Part shown: in pieces, positions 8,221-17,021 of the stretch | Layout: the number at the start of each line of letters is the position of its first letter | Numbering within the stretch: position 1 is the stretch's first letter | Assembly: GCA_965237565.1 (NCBI GenBank) | Contig: OZ250145.1 | Coordinates: 310,001-374,000 of the forward strand | DNA from: JANQSP01 sp965237565 | GTDB lineage: Bacteria; Bdellovibrionota; Bdellovibrionia; Bdellovibrionales; UBA1609 | Direction: 5' to 3' | DNA: 64,000 nucleotides | Translations under genes and position numbers: made by a program | The notes under the pieces: generated by a model | The model's input: the letters and a program-made list of their open reading frames with translations, nothing else | Databases searched by the model: none | What the model was told of the DNA's origin: nothing

Positions 8221-8275
8221 GTTCTAAAAAATATCTGCTTCTATTTTAGAACAAAGAAGGAACATTTTTTAGAAC
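8221..8275. promoter_or_regulatory. Three regularly spaced TTTTAGAAC boxes upstream of the kinase gene
   Basis: GTTCTAAAA at 8221-8229 is the reverse complement of TTTTAGAAC, which occurs at 8244-8252 and again at 8267-8275. The boxes begin exactly 23 bases apart. The first two form an inverted repeat and the last two a direct repeat that extends into CAAAG. The arrangement looks like a multi-site operator; the binding protein is unknown. Confidence 0.45.
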
Positions 8276-8312
8276 AAAGTCACTGGATATCAGACCTTTA
8301 GCGAGATACTTT

Positions 8313-8651
8313 TTAAGCAATCTGATCTTTAACTGTATCAATTGAGAAGTGAGACAAATGAAAATGAATCAGAAAGTCTATATGCAAAATAGAAAGTATG
8401 ATTTCCTGTTTTTTTTGAAGGAGGCTAAAAATGGTTTTTTTCTCAGATTCACTGATATATTTTATTTTACATTTTCCCAAAAGAGCATCAACAGATTCAA
8501 TAGAATCTAACAGGATTTTTCGAGAATGATAAAAATCATTAATGTGATTGAAGTTTCCCAAACAAATTCGATCACACTCAATACGACTCAATTGAGCAAA
8601 CTGATCTAAGTATCTATTTTTTTCTTTCAGAAGATCAACGATTGTATACAT
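8313..8651 (-). CDS. Small helical protein, unknown function
   Basis: The ATG at 8651 is preceded by AGAGGA at eight bases and gives 112 residues. A TTG at 8684 is a less likely start. The sequence is almost entirely helical with leucines at regular intervals, no signal peptide and no transmembrane segment (YTIVDLLKEKNRYLDQFAQL, KKTIFSLLQKKQEIILSIL). Size and helicity recall FlgN/FliT-type flagellar chaperones, but I see no specific motif and no flagellar neighbour, so this is only a suggestion. It lies upstream of the histidine kinase on the same strand with a 103-base gap. Confidence 0.5.
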   Translation of the reverse strand: MYTIVDLLKEKNRYLDQFAQLSRIECDRICLGNFNHINDFYHSRKILLDSIESVDALLGKCKIKYISESEKKTIFSLLQKKQEIILSILHIDFLIHFHLSHFSIDTVKDQIA

Positions 8652-8933
8652 AGCCTCATTCCTCTTTTGTTCAATCAAGCTCAAACCCCGACAACCCCTA
8701 TTGTGACAGATAGAAGCAAAAAGAGGACGTCAATAATATGCCTTGTCTAAAGATGAGACACAAAAAAAAACTTTTCATCATCAATACTTGTAATGAGTGC
8801 AAAAGTCTTGACAGGGAATTTAGTCGAGTCGAGTTTTTTGAAAATTGAACCTTGGTCTTATATTTTTTCCTGCATAGGAAGAAAAAAACCCTACCAATGT
8901 TTTTATCTGAATAATCTTTTTACCCCGCAAATC
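8652..8933. other. Intergenic region, no gene seen
   Basis: These 282 bases lie between menD and the small helical gene. They contain an A/T-flanked inverted repeat at 8866-8881 (TTCCT-GCAT-AGGAA, extended by T and A runs) that could weakly terminate or structure transcripts. ATATTAT on the minus strand near 8732 could be a -10 box for the small gene. Short open frames here have no ribosome-binding site and no recognisable content. Confidence 0.3.
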
Positions 8934-10523
8934 TCATTCATTCCAAAGGAGCTGGTACTCTTTTTCGAACTTGGCTGTGTCAGAATGATCAACTGTCAGC
9001 TCAATTAAAGCGGGAGAAAGAAAATGAAAAGAATTTGGCCAAGTGTGAATCTTATAATAATGGAGCTTCCATAATTGAGCTAAGGATTCAAATGTAAGAG
9101 TATGGCTATTCAAAAAGAGAGGATCGGAAAACAGAGAAGAAAAAATTTTCCCACCACCGTTATTGATGGCAACAATAAAACACTGCCCCGCTTGCTTCAT
9201 TTCAATCAATTGGTTCAAAATCCAAGGAGCTGATAAATCATAGAGCAGGCTCAGATCCCCTAGCAGACACCAATTCGAACGCCCCACTTCACTTGCACCC
9301 AAAAAAGTAGAGACCAAACCATCAATGCCATTAGCTCCTCGATTGGCTAGATATTTTAGATTTTTATTCTCATATTCAGCACAAAGATTCCATTCTCTGA
9401 TCGGTAAAGAATTTCCTAAAAAAAGCAAAGATTCTTTGGGAATTTTTTCAGAAAAAATTTTTACAAGATTGGCTTCGCTCCTTGGACACTTGCCCATCAA
9501 GGCCTTTAGTTTCTGATACTGAATGTGATCTTTTTGAAGAAGTTTTTTCAGATTATGAGAAAATTGATTTTTTGAATATTCTGCCCATTTAAAAAAAGCT
9601 TCAAATGAAATGGCTGGAGGGGCATGACTAACACTTGGATAAGATTGATCACTCACGGAAAGTATTTGCAGGTGAGAATATTTATTTTCTAAATCTCTCC
9701 AAAAACGAGTGCAGGGACAACGCCCCACTCGAATGACTCCGTCGATTTCTTCATTAGAAGCTAGATACTGTAAATATTTTTCACCAGATTTTAAAATGAT
9801 GGGATCCAATTCCTTTGATTCACGAAGACCGGATAAGGGTTCTGCATAAATGGGCAAATGGAATTGTAATAAAACTTCCTTTACTTTTTCTCTGACGAAG
9901 TCTGGTAGTTCAGACAAAATAACAAGAGGAGCTTTCACTTTTGAAAAAAAAGACTTCACTAAATGATCTTGCTCAGGAGTGAAAAGATTGAGATTTTTGA
10001 ATTGAAAAGCTGAAGGCTGATAGGTTTTTTTTATCGGCTCGGAATCAATGAGAGGCTCTTCAAAGCAAATATTGATGTGAGAAGGCAGAGATTTTGACCA
10101 AGAGGAAAAATCAAAATGATTTTGAGTAATGTCCCAAGTTTTTTCAACATAATGGGAGAAGATGCCCACTTGCAAGATAGACTGAGGGGCCCCTTTCTCT
10201 CGGTAATGTTTGGGTCTATCGGCTGTTATGAGCAACAAGGGCAGATGAGAATAGTGAGCTTCAATAACCGCCGGCAACAATTCGGCTACGGCTGTTCCAG
10301 ATGTAGTGATAACCGCACAAGGCCTTTTTTCTTTTCGAATATGACCAATGGCAAAAAAAGCGGCGGATCTTTCATCAAAGAAAGACAAAACATTTAGACC
10401 TTTTGCTTGAGAAAGAACAGAAACAAAAGGAGCATTCCAAGCTCCTGGGCAGAGACAAAAAGTTTTCACGCCCATTTCTTCTACGAGTTGAGAGGTGATT
10501 TTTTCAGCTTGTTTGACATTCAT
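8934..10523 (-). CDS. menD: MenD, 2-succinyl-5-enolpyruvyl-6-hydroxy-3-cyclohexene-1-carboxylate synthase
   Basis: MenD is a thiamine-diphosphate enzyme that joins isochorismate and 2-oxoglutarate in menaquinone synthesis. From the ATG at 10523, which overlaps the menF stop by four bases, it has 529 residues. Typical elements are FCLCPGAWNAPFV (family PGSR-type loop, here PGAWN), FFDERSAAFFAIG with the cofactor-activating glutamate, TTSGTAVAELLPAVIEA, LLLITADRPKHYRE, LANRGANGIDGLVST and the ThDP-binding LLGDLSLLYDL followed by NNGGGKIFSSL. The usual S-R of the PGSR loop is altered, so the active site may differ slightly. It is coupled to menF, the preceding pathway step. Confidence 0.93.
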   Translation of the reverse strand: MNVKQAEKITSQLVEEMGVKTFCLCPGAWNAPFVSVLSQAKGLNVLSFFDERSAAFFAIGHIRKEKRPCAVITTSGTAVAELLPAVIEAHYSHLPLLLITADRPKHYREKGAPQSILQVGIFSHYVEKTWDITQNHFDFSSWSKSLPSHINICFEEPLIDSEPIKKTYQPSAFQFKNLNLFTPEQDHLVKSFFSKVKAPLVILSELPDFVREKVKEVLLQFHLPIYAEPLSGLRESKELDPIILKSGEKYLQYLASNEEIDGVIRVGRCPCTRFWRDLENKYSHLQILSVSDQSYPSVSHAPPAISFEAFFKWAEYSKNQFSHNLKKLLQKDHIQYQKLKALMGKCPRSEANLVKIFSEKIPKESLLFLGNSLPIREWNLCAEYENKNLKYLANRGANGIDGLVSTFLGASEVGRSNWCLLGDLSLLYDLSAPWILNQLIEMKQAGQCFIVAINNGGGKIFSSLFSDPLFLNSHTLTFESLAQLWKLHYYKIHTWPNSFHFLSPALIELTVDHSDTAKFEKEYQLLWNE

Positions 10524-11560
10524 GATAGGATTTTTTTCACATATTGATGCTTCAACTTTAGTTCTGTCCATTCATCTTCCAATCGACTTTCTTTGACCAA
10601 GCCACAACCAGCTCCCAAATAAATATTCTTTTCTATCACTTGTATATTACGAATCGCCACCACGCAAAAAGCTTTCCTGCCTTTACTTACACCAAAAGGA
10701 GCTCCAAAACGATGCCTAGAAGTGTATTTGCAATCAAAATCTTTTAACAACCTGACTGCTTTTTTGCGAGGCACTCCTCCCAAGGCAGGAGTGGGATGGA
10801 AAGCTTGGCAAAGATCCAAAAAAGATGCTTGCTTTTTTAAATGTATCCTAAAATCCGTTCTCAAGTGTTTGAGTTCAGCAAAAGAATCAACATAGATATT
10901 AGACACAACACAATCTCCAAAAGATTGGGAGATATTTTCTATGTCATCTGACACCCATTTGTGTTCCCGTCTCTCTTTTTCATCTTGAAGGAGATCATGA
11001 GTTTCACTGCGAGCCGTGCCTGCCAGAGCCATGGTCTGAAGACTTTTATCTTCTTTACGAAAAAGATATTCTGGAGTTCTGCCAACAATGGCCTGCCCTT
11101 CTGACCACCAAGCATAAGCAAAACCATCTGAGGGAGCAGTGAATAAAGAGAGAAGCCAAAACCAGTCAACTTTATCTAACTGGTAGTGACTGGTCTCAAA
11201 CAAGACCGGCACCAATTTTTGAATCTCTTTGCTTTCTATCTGTTCCTTAATTGCAAAAAAGATATCTTGAAAATCGGAAAAGAGAGGTTCCTTCCATTTC
11301 CAATTCATTTTTTTTCTTTCACTCATCTCAACTCTTAAGAAAGATTGTAATTCTTCGGTCGAAAAAAAAGCGGTAGCGGAGGGCCTGTACCAACAGGGCT
11401 TAGATGAGAAAAAAAAATTGGGACAAAAAAGATGCCAATCTTCTTGTGAAACTTCAGAAGTGAGGGAAAAAGGACCCTCCCCAACCAAGTACTGATTGGA
11501 ATCCATTTGCAAAAGAAAGCCTTCCTTTTCCCACCGATTTTTATTTATTGTTTTTATCAC
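10520..11560 (-). CDS. menF: Isochorismate synthase MenF
   Basis: MenF isomerises chorismate to isochorismate, committing it to menaquinone. The 346-residue protein belongs to the chorismate-utilising enzyme family. The C-terminal catalytic half contains MALAGTARSE, a long helix with HPTPALGGVPRKKA, and IYLGAGCGLVKESRLEDEWTE with metal-binding glutamates. The N-terminal third is divergent. Translation appears to begin at GTG (11558-11560) with AAGG upstream. A salicylate or anthranilate synthase role is unlikely because menD follows with a four-base overlap. It is divergent from aroF across only 57 bases, so chorismate supply and use could be coregulated. Confidence 0.9.
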   Translation of the reverse strand: MIKTINKNRWEKEGFLLQMDSNQYLVGEGPFSLTSEVSQEDWHLFCPNFFFSSKPCWYRPSATAFFSTEELQSFLRVEMSERKKMNWKWKEPLFSDFQDIFFAIKEQIESKEIQKLVPVLFETSHYQLDKVDWFWLLSLFTAPSDGFAYAWWSEGQAIVGRTPEYLFRKEDKSLQTMALAGTARSETHDLLQDEKERREHKWVSDDIENISQSFGDCVVSNIYVDSFAELKHLRTDFRIHLKKQASFLDLCQAFHPTPALGGVPRKKAVRLLKDFDCKYTSRHRFGAPFGVSKGRKAFCVVAIRNIQVIEKNIYLGAGCGLVKESRLEDEWTELKLKHQYVKKILS

Positions 11561-11617
11561 CTCTTGCCTTTAGTATAGCGAGTATTTCTGCACAGTATTA
11601 TCGTAGGAAGCGAAAGA

Positions 11618-12475
11618 ATGGAACACAAAAATATCTCTCTTGGTAAAAATCAGAAATTCCCGTTTATGATTATTGCTGGCCCTTGTGCAATTGAAAGCTT
11701 GGAACAAATCAAACAAGTGGCTGAAGCCTTAAAAAAAGAAAATGTCCTTTACCTAAGGGGCGGTCTTTACAAAATGAGAACACAAGCGAAATCCTTTCAA
11801 GGCTTACAAAAAGAGGGAATTGAAATCATTCTTTCAATAAAAAAGGATTACGGCCTAAACTTTGTCTCCGAAATCACAGACCCTAGGCAAGTAGATTCCT
11901 TAATGGAGGTGGTGGATATATTTCAAGTCGGAACAAGGAATATGTTTAACTATGAGCTCCTAAAAGAGTTGGGGCAACTCTCCAAGCCCGTTCTTTTAAA
12001 AAGAAGCTTTTCCGCTCTTGTAAAAGAATGGTTGTTGGCAACGGAATACATCACTCGTGGAGGAAATGAAAAAATCATTTTATGTGAGAGAGGAATTCGT
12101 ACTTTTGAAACCAGCACAAGGAACACTATGGATTTATCAGGAGCTTTATTGGCAAAAAAAGAATCTCCTTTTCCTGTCATTGCAGATCCTTCACATGGAA
12201 CTGGGAGAGCAGAGCTTGTGACCCCTATGGCTTTGGCAACTGTGGCTAGCGGACTGGATGGCTTGCTCATCGAAATTCACCCCAATCCGGAAAAAGCTTT
12301 ATCCGATGGATATCAGTCTTTGAATCTGAATCAATTTCAAGAAATGATGAAGCAAGTGAAAAAATTGTTACATGCTCTTAAAAGACCCTTTATGGATAGT
12401 AAAGATTATGAAAAAAGAGACTTTGAACTCTCATCAAGAGAAAATAAAAAGAATATTCGGCTCCATAGCCAGTAA
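11618..12475 (+). CDS. aroF: 3-deoxy-7-phosphoheptulonate (DAHP) synthase, type I beta
   Basis: This enzyme condenses phosphoenolpyruvate with erythrose 4-phosphate, the first step of the shikimate pathway. The 285 residues match the KDO8PS-like (AroAbeta) class. Motifs are IIAGPCAIES, YLRGGLYKMRTQAKSFQG (family RGGAFKPRTSPYSFQG-like), VSEITDPRQ, the metal-binding IILCERGIRTFE, and VIADPSHGTGRAELV. Neither an ACT regulatory domain nor a chorismate mutase domain is fused, so feedback control is not evident. GGAAG lies nine bases before the ATG. The 3' end overlaps menG by 68 bases in another frame, an unusually long overlap. Confidence 0.93.
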   Translation: MEHKNISLGKNQKFPFMIIAGPCAIESLEQIKQVAEALKKENVLYLRGGLYKMRTQAKSFQGLQKEGIEIILSIKKDYGLNFVSEITDPRQVDSLMEVVDIFQVGTRNMFNYELLKELGQLSKPVLLKRSFSALVKEWLLATEYITRGGNEKIILCERGIRTFETSTRNTMDLSGALLAKKESPFPVIADPSHGTGRAELVTPMALATVASGLDGLLIEIHPNPEKALSDGYQSLNLNQFQEMMKQVKKLLHALKRPFMDSKDYEKRDFELSSRENKKNIRLHSQ

Positions 12476-13148
12476 ATACGACCAAGCAAATCGGGTCATC
12501 ACTATTGGAATGGATTCTGGATGGAGAAAAAAACTAGTGAGATGGAGTGGAGTCGCAGAGGATGCGAAAGTTCTAGACTGTGCAACAGGCACAGGAGCTT
12601 TAGCCATTGAATTTTCAAAATTTTTGGGAAAGCAAGGAACCATTACAGCAATTGATTTCTCCCCCTTGATGCTCAAAGAAGCAAAAAAGAATCAAGAAAA
12701 AATTTTTTCCAAAGAAGCGAACAGAGAGCAAGCCAAAATCTTTTTCCAAGAAGCAGATATGAACCAACTACCTTTTCCGGATAACAGTTTCGACCTAACA
12801 GTAACGTCTTATGGAATCAGGAATGTTCAAAGTATAAAAAAAGCATTAACTGAGATGGTGCGAGTGACTAAAGAAAATGGCTCCCTAATGATATTGGAAA
12901 CAGGAGAAATTCCGAAATATTTTCTGAAGCCATTTTTTTATTTATATTTTCGTTTCATTATGCCTTTCATGGCAGGCTGGGTCACAGGGCATCGACCTGC
13001 CTACAACTACTTGCAGAGATCTTCTAGAAATTTTCCATCTCAACAGAAGTTTTTACACATAATGAAGGAAACTGGCCAGTTGCAAGATTGTCAGTATAAA
13101 ACGCTTTTTTTTGGAGCGAGCTTTATCTACAAAGCCAAAGTTAAATGA
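12408..13148 (+). CDS. menG: Demethylmenaquinone/ubiquinone methyltransferase MenG (UbiE)
   Basis: MenG C-methylates demethylmenaquinone with SAM, the last step of menaquinone synthesis. The chosen ATG at 12408 gives 246 residues and places the family motif IFGSIASKYDQANRVIT at residue 16, as in other UbiE proteins. Further motifs are SAM-binding VLDCATGTGALA, TAIDFSPLML, and the UbiE signatures FPDNSFDLTVTSYGIRNV and YNYLQRSSRNFPSQ. The start lies inside the aroF coding sequence, suggesting translational coupling to it. With menD and menF nearby, menaquinone rather than ubiquinone is the likely product. Confidence 0.92.
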   Translation: MKKETLNSHQEKIKRIFGSIASKYDQANRVITIGMDSGWRKKLVRWSGVAEDAKVLDCATGTGALAIEFSKFLGKQGTITAIDFSPLMLKEAKKNQEKIFSKEANREQAKIFFQEADMNQLPFPDNSFDLTVTSYGIRNVQSIKKALTEMVRVTKENGSLMILETGEIPKYFLKPFFYLYFRFIMPFMAGWVTGHRPAYNYLQRSSRNFPSQQKFLHIMKETGQLQDCQYKTLFFGASFIYKAKVK

Positions 13149-13247
13149 CTGAATGAATCATAAACTGAATTTCGTCCGGAACGCTGAAAATTCTGCATTT
13201 TTGGCACTTATTCAAACTAACATAGCTTTTGCATAGACAATAAGGAC

Positions 13248-14198
13248 ATGTATTCTTGGCTTCAATATTTGGCTTTCTTAAAGTGGCAAAACCAAAAACT
13301 TTGTCTCAAAGATTTTGAAAACACCTTTCAAAACAAAGACTATATTCGTAATCCTTACGATCTTAGCGAGTTGGTTTGTTATCCGGAAACTAGGATGTAT
13401 ATAAAAAACAAAAAACATTGGTGGAAAGAAGTCGAAAAAGACTCTAGTGAATGCAAAAAATTAAAAATCAAAACCACTTGGCCCTTCCATCCGGATTATC
13501 CTCATTCTTTACTTTACATGGATCAACTCCCACCTCTAATTAGTTGGAGAGGGCAAGCTTGTTGGAAGAACAAATTTTTATTCTCAGTCGTAGGAAGTCG
13601 AAAGGCTTATAACGATACACTCCTTTGGATGGACATTCATTTGAGTGCTTTTTTGCAAAAGAAAAAAAAAATCTGTCTTGTTAGCGGAGGAGCACGCGGT
13701 GTGGATCAAAAAGCTCATGTTATTGCTTTGGCCAATCAAAATCCCACTTTGTGTTTTTTACCTTGCGGATTGAAACATTATTATCCAAGCGAACTGGAGA
13801 AATGGGTCACCCCTATTATAGAAGGGGGAGGGGCTTTCATCAGCGTGTTCCCTCTTTCTTCAGAAATAAAAAAATCTCATTTTCATGCTAGAAACGCAGT
13901 GATGGCTCGTTTATCTCACTTGATCTTTATTGCACAAGCGGAGATCAGAAGCGGATCGATGATAACTGCTCGTTATGCCTTACATGCTGGTGTAAATTTA
14001 TGTGCTTTGCCGGGGGGGCCACTTTATGCTGGATACAAAGGAAATTTAAGCTTGTTAAACGATGGCTGTTTTATGATCAGAGATTCTATGGATTTAGAAA
14101 CTCTTTACCAATCCTCCTGTTCGCAGATTCGTCTTGGCTCCAATGATGACTTCCCTTCAAGTGACCAAATGGAACTAAAAAATATGAATCCGTCATAA
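13248..14198 (+). CDS. dprA: DNA-processing protein DprA (Smf)
   Basis: DprA binds incoming single-stranded DNA and loads RecA during natural transformation. It is widely conserved, also in bacteria not known to be competent. The 316-residue protein has a poorly conserved N terminus and a Rossmann-like core from about residue 115. Motifs are SVVGSRKAYND, VSGGARGVDQKAH, LPCGLKHYYPSE and FHARNAVMARLSHLIFIAQAE, followed by SGSMITARYALHAG and ALPGGPLYAGYKG. No C-terminal winged helix (DML1-like) domain is evident. It follows menG after 99 bases and converges with aroC. Confidence 0.9.
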   Translation: MYSWLQYLAFLKWQNQKLCLKDFENTFQNKDYIRNPYDLSELVCYPETRMYIKNKKHWWKEVEKDSSECKKLKIKTTWPFHPDYPHSLLYMDQLPPLISWRGQACWKNKFLFSVVGSRKAYNDTLLWMDIHLSAFLQKKKKICLVSGGARGVDQKAHVIALANQNPTLCFLPCGLKHYYPSELEKWVTPIIEGGGAFISVFPLSSEIKKSHFHARNAVMARLSHLIFIAQAEIRSGSMITARYALHAGVNLCALPGGPLYAGYKGNLSLLNDGCFMIRDSMDLETLYQSSCSQIRLGSNDDFPSSDQMELKNMNPS

Positions 14199-14212
14199 TC
14201 ACAATCATCACT

Positions 14213-15211
14213 CTATTTCAAACGATCCATGCGTGACCACAAAATATGATCCGCCATAACCAACCAAGCCATGGACTCCACCACGACCAAAGCTCTTGGT
14301 ACAATACAGGGATCATGACGACCGGTTTTTGCCACATCCAAAACAGAAGAGGGAGCTTTAAACTTGAGTTCAAAAACAATTCTTTCACCTGTCGAAAGGC
14401 CTCCCCTGATTCCTGCATAGTGAGATGAATCTTTCCTTCCATGCAAGACACTTCCTTCCACTAAAGAAATATCTTTTTTTCCTAAGGAAACAAAAAAGCA
14501 AGCTCCAATGCCCATGAAAGCACTAGCCAAGTCTGATTTTAATTTTCGAAAAACAGGTTGCCCCAAACCGATAGGAGGATGATCTATCCAAACTTCAACC
14601 ACTCCCCCACAACTCATCCCCTTAGATTTGTAATCCTGAAGAAGTTGTGTGACCTCATTTGTTTGGCTCCCAAAAAAAAATTTTTGTTTAGAAAAAGACT
14701 GTGGAACATCTTTCCTCTCAATAGGACCAATGCGAGAGGCAAAAGCTAAGATATTTAGATCCTTATAAAGGAATTTCACGAACATTTGTGCAACAGCTCC
14801 GCCCAAAACACGACCGACGGTTTCTCGACCGGAAGCTCTTCCTCCCCCTCTGTAATCTACATGCTTGAATTTTTCTTTCCAAAGATCATCACAGTGTCCA
14901 GCCCTTGAGAAGTTTTTTATCAAATCATAATCTTTCGGCTTTGCATCTTTATTTCTCACCAACAAAGCCAAGGGAGTGCCAGTGGTCTTTCCCTCAAAAA
15001 CACCGCTTAAGAGTTCTGGAATATCCGGTTCTTTTCTGGTTGAAAGCCAAGGGAAATAGCCAGGTCGTCTTTCCTTCATTTTTTCTTCAATCAAGTCCCA
15101 AGAAAAAGGAACACCCGCTGGAACTCCTTCAATCAAAGCTCCCATTGCCGGGCCATGACTTTCACCAAAAGTACTCACCTGAAAATGAGTTCCAAATGTA
15201 TTAGCTCTCAT
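14213..15211 (-). CDS. aroC: Chorismate synthase AroC
   Basis: AroC is an FMN-dependent lyase that converts EPSP to chorismate. The 332 residues begin with the near-universal MRANTFGTHFQVSTFGESHG. They carry the signatures RRPGYFPWLSTRKEPD, YRGGGRASGRETVGRV and SHYAGIRGGLSTGE, and end with the RHDPCIVPRALVVVE block. All are diagnostic for the family. The gene is the last of aroB-aroA-aroKDE-aroC and overlaps aroKDE by 11 bases. It is slightly shorter than E. coli AroC (about 360) but no key block is missing. Confidence 0.96.
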   Translation of the reverse strand: MRANTFGTHFQVSTFGESHGPAMGALIEGVPAGVPFSWDLIEEKMKERRPGYFPWLSTRKEPDIPELLSGVFEGKTTGTPLALLVRNKDAKPKDYDLIKNFSRAGHCDDLWKEKFKHVDYRGGGRASGRETVGRVLGGAVAQMFVKFLYKDLNILAFASRIGPIERKDVPQSFSKQKFFFGSQTNEVTQLLQDYKSKGMSCGGVVEVWIDHPPIGLGQPVFRKLKSDLASAFMGIGACFFVSLGKKDISLVEGSVLHGRKDSSHYAGIRGGLSTGERIVFELKFKAPSSVLDVAKTGRHDPCIVPRALVVVESMAWLVMADHILWSRMDRLK

Positions 15212-17021
15212 TGAGACGAATTCCTTTTAAAAAAATTTCTTTTTGCTTTTTGGCTTGGTATGCAAACATTTTCTTTCCAGAAACATATTCAGTACCAGAC
15301 AACAAAGCATACTCTAAGCCGGGAGAGTCCTTTGTATAATTGAGGTCTATCAGTTTTTTTAGCTTCCAAGCAAAAGGAGGGAGCACACAATTTTTCATGC
15401 GAGATCGTCCAACAGCCCAAATCACAAACTTTGGAGGCAAAGGATTGATCGGTCCCTTTATCTTTTTTCCTGTACGAGCCGAATAAAAAGTCGCCAAGGG
15501 CAGAGTTTTTTCTAAAATTTTTTTCAATCCTCCTCCTCCCCAAATCGCCACTTGATTTTCTCTCATCACATGGGAAAGTAATTTCTTCAAACCAAAAGAA
15601 TCTGTCGTAGCCCCATACCACTTACCTTGTTTTAAAATCATCGTATTCACTGATTGTGTAATTCTGGCCTCTCGACTCGATTGGGAACAAAGTTTTAACA
15701 CTTTTTTTTTCAAAGGAGAAGTGACTGCAAAAGCCACTAAACCCAATTGTTTTAAAATGTTGAGATTTTTTTTCGTAAGATTTTTTTCATTCATTCGAAT
15801 TGTAACAAACTTCATACCATGTTTTTTACAAAGAGCTTGGTGAGTTGCCGGACTGGCTGAGTGAGCAATGGGATCACCCAAAACAGCAAGAAATTTTTGA
15901 GATCCATTCAAATGAGGATGAACTGCCTCATGCAAAAAGGGTTGATCCTTTACGCCATCAGCAGACTCTCTGATAAAATGCAAATGCATCATTGGACCAA
16001 AAATTTGTCGATACCACCTCCAATGCTCAGAACTAAGACAAGACTCGGTAGAAAAAGGTAAAAAGGAACGCCTTTTTGGATCTTTCAAGAACCACTTATG
16101 CCCTTGAAGGAGCTCTTCAAGATTTTGGATGGGAACAGCAAGTTTCAAGTGACTGCTTTCTTTATAGGTTTCCAATTTTTTCAAAGTATCGTTCAAACTC
16201 TTCATTCTTTTATGTAGGGAAACAATGGGAGGATGAAAAAAGGATCCTTCTTTTTCTATGGGCCAATCCCAAGCCATGGAACGAAGGTCTTGAGTAAAAA
16301 AAACCGAATCTCCTAGCTTTCGAAAACTCAGCAACTGTTTTTCTTTAGGAATGAGTTTCATCAAAATTTTTAATTCACTAGAAAGTAGTTCATCATCACG
16401 TAATTCAAAAAACTTCAATCCCCAATTCAATCTTTTGTCAATAAATTCCTTCCAATTTTTTTTATTCTTGGGAAGACTGTTTTTATTTACAGTCAAAGTA
16501 GCCCTGAGCTTTCCCTTTTTCAATCCAAAAAAAAGATCCATTAACGGGTTCAATCGAAAATTATATTCAGGAAGAACAAAACTTTCATCTGATTTTTCTC
16601 GATAAAATTTTTGTCTTTTGGGATAAAACAATAAGTACTCCTCAAATGGAGAGAGAGTTTTTTTCAACCTTGGACGATTGAAAAACACTCTGCCTGAATG
16701 ATCTGTTTCACGAATCAAATGAATGATACGACAAAAGAAAGGAAAGTTGCCAGAAAAACCAGCTCCAACAGAAATGCAAACAGGATGCTTTTTGAAATGA
16801 TGGTAATGAACTAAAGAGTGCAAAGTTTTTCTCTCTAGGGCACGAAATTTTCTTTCATTTTTTAGTAACAATTCATCAATTTTTTTTCCTGCTACTTTTT
16901 CAATTTCTTGATCCAAATCAAAACACTTCACTGTTTTTTTATATTTAGAAAAAAGCTTTTCTATGTTTTTGAGCCAGTGAGTCTTACCTACGCCTCTATG
17001 TCCGATAATCAAATAAATCAT
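15201..17021 (-). CDS. aroKDE: Trifunctional shikimate kinase / 3-dehydroquinate dehydratase / shikimate dehydrogenase fusion
   Basis: This 606-residue protein joins three shikimate-pathway enzymes. Residues 1 to about 165 are shikimate kinase, with the P loop GHRGVGKTHW and CISVGAGFSG. About 170-365 is type I dehydroquinate dehydratase: FFELRDDEL, LSFRK, the catalytic histidine in VSLHKR and the Schiff-base lysine in HLKLAVPI. About 380-606 is shikimate dehydrogenase: LGDPIAHSASPATHQAL, VTSPLKKKVL with the catalytic lysine, SVNTM, and GATTDSFGLKKLL with the catalytic aspartate. The kinase and dehydrogenase domains are divergent but keep their key residues. The ATG at 17021 overlaps aroA by four bases. 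The order differs from the fungal AROM protein and lacks AroB and AroA, which are separate neighbours. The symbol is descriptive. Confidence 0.88.
   Translation of the reverse strand: MIYLIIGHRGVGKTHWLKNIEKLFSKYKKTVKCFDLDQEIEKVAGKKIDELLLKNERKFRALERKTLHSLVHYHHFKKHPVCISVGAGFSGNFPFFCRIIHLIRETDHSGRVFFNRPRLKKTLSPFEEYLLFYPKRQKFYREKSDESFVLPEYNFRLNPLMDLFFGLKKGKLRATLTVNKNSLPKNKKNWKEFIDKRLNWGLKFFELRDDELLSSELKILMKLIPKEKQLLSFRKLGDSVFFTQDLRSMAWDWPIEKEGSFFHPPIVSLHKRMKSLNDTLKKLETYKESSHLKLAVPIQNLEELLQGHKWFLKDPKRRSFLPFSTESCLSSEHWRWYRQIFGPMMHLHFIRESADGVKDQPFLHEAVHPHLNGSQKFLAVLGDPIAHSASPATHQALCKKHGMKFVTIRMNEKNLTKKNLNILKQLGLVAFAVTSPLKKKVLKLCSQSSREARITQSVNTMILKQGKWYGATTDSFGLKKLLSHVMRENQVAIWGGGGLKKILEKTLPLATFYSARTGKKIKGPINPLPPKFVIWAVGRSRMKNCVLPPFAWKLKKLIDLNYTKDSPGLEYALLSGTEYVSGKKMFAYQAKKQKEIFLKGIRLNES

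Noticed and set aside
8863..8891. A/T-flanked inverted repeat as terminator of menD
   Set aside because: The stem has only five strong pairs and, on the minus strand, is followed by A rather than T, so it does not fit an intrinsic terminator.
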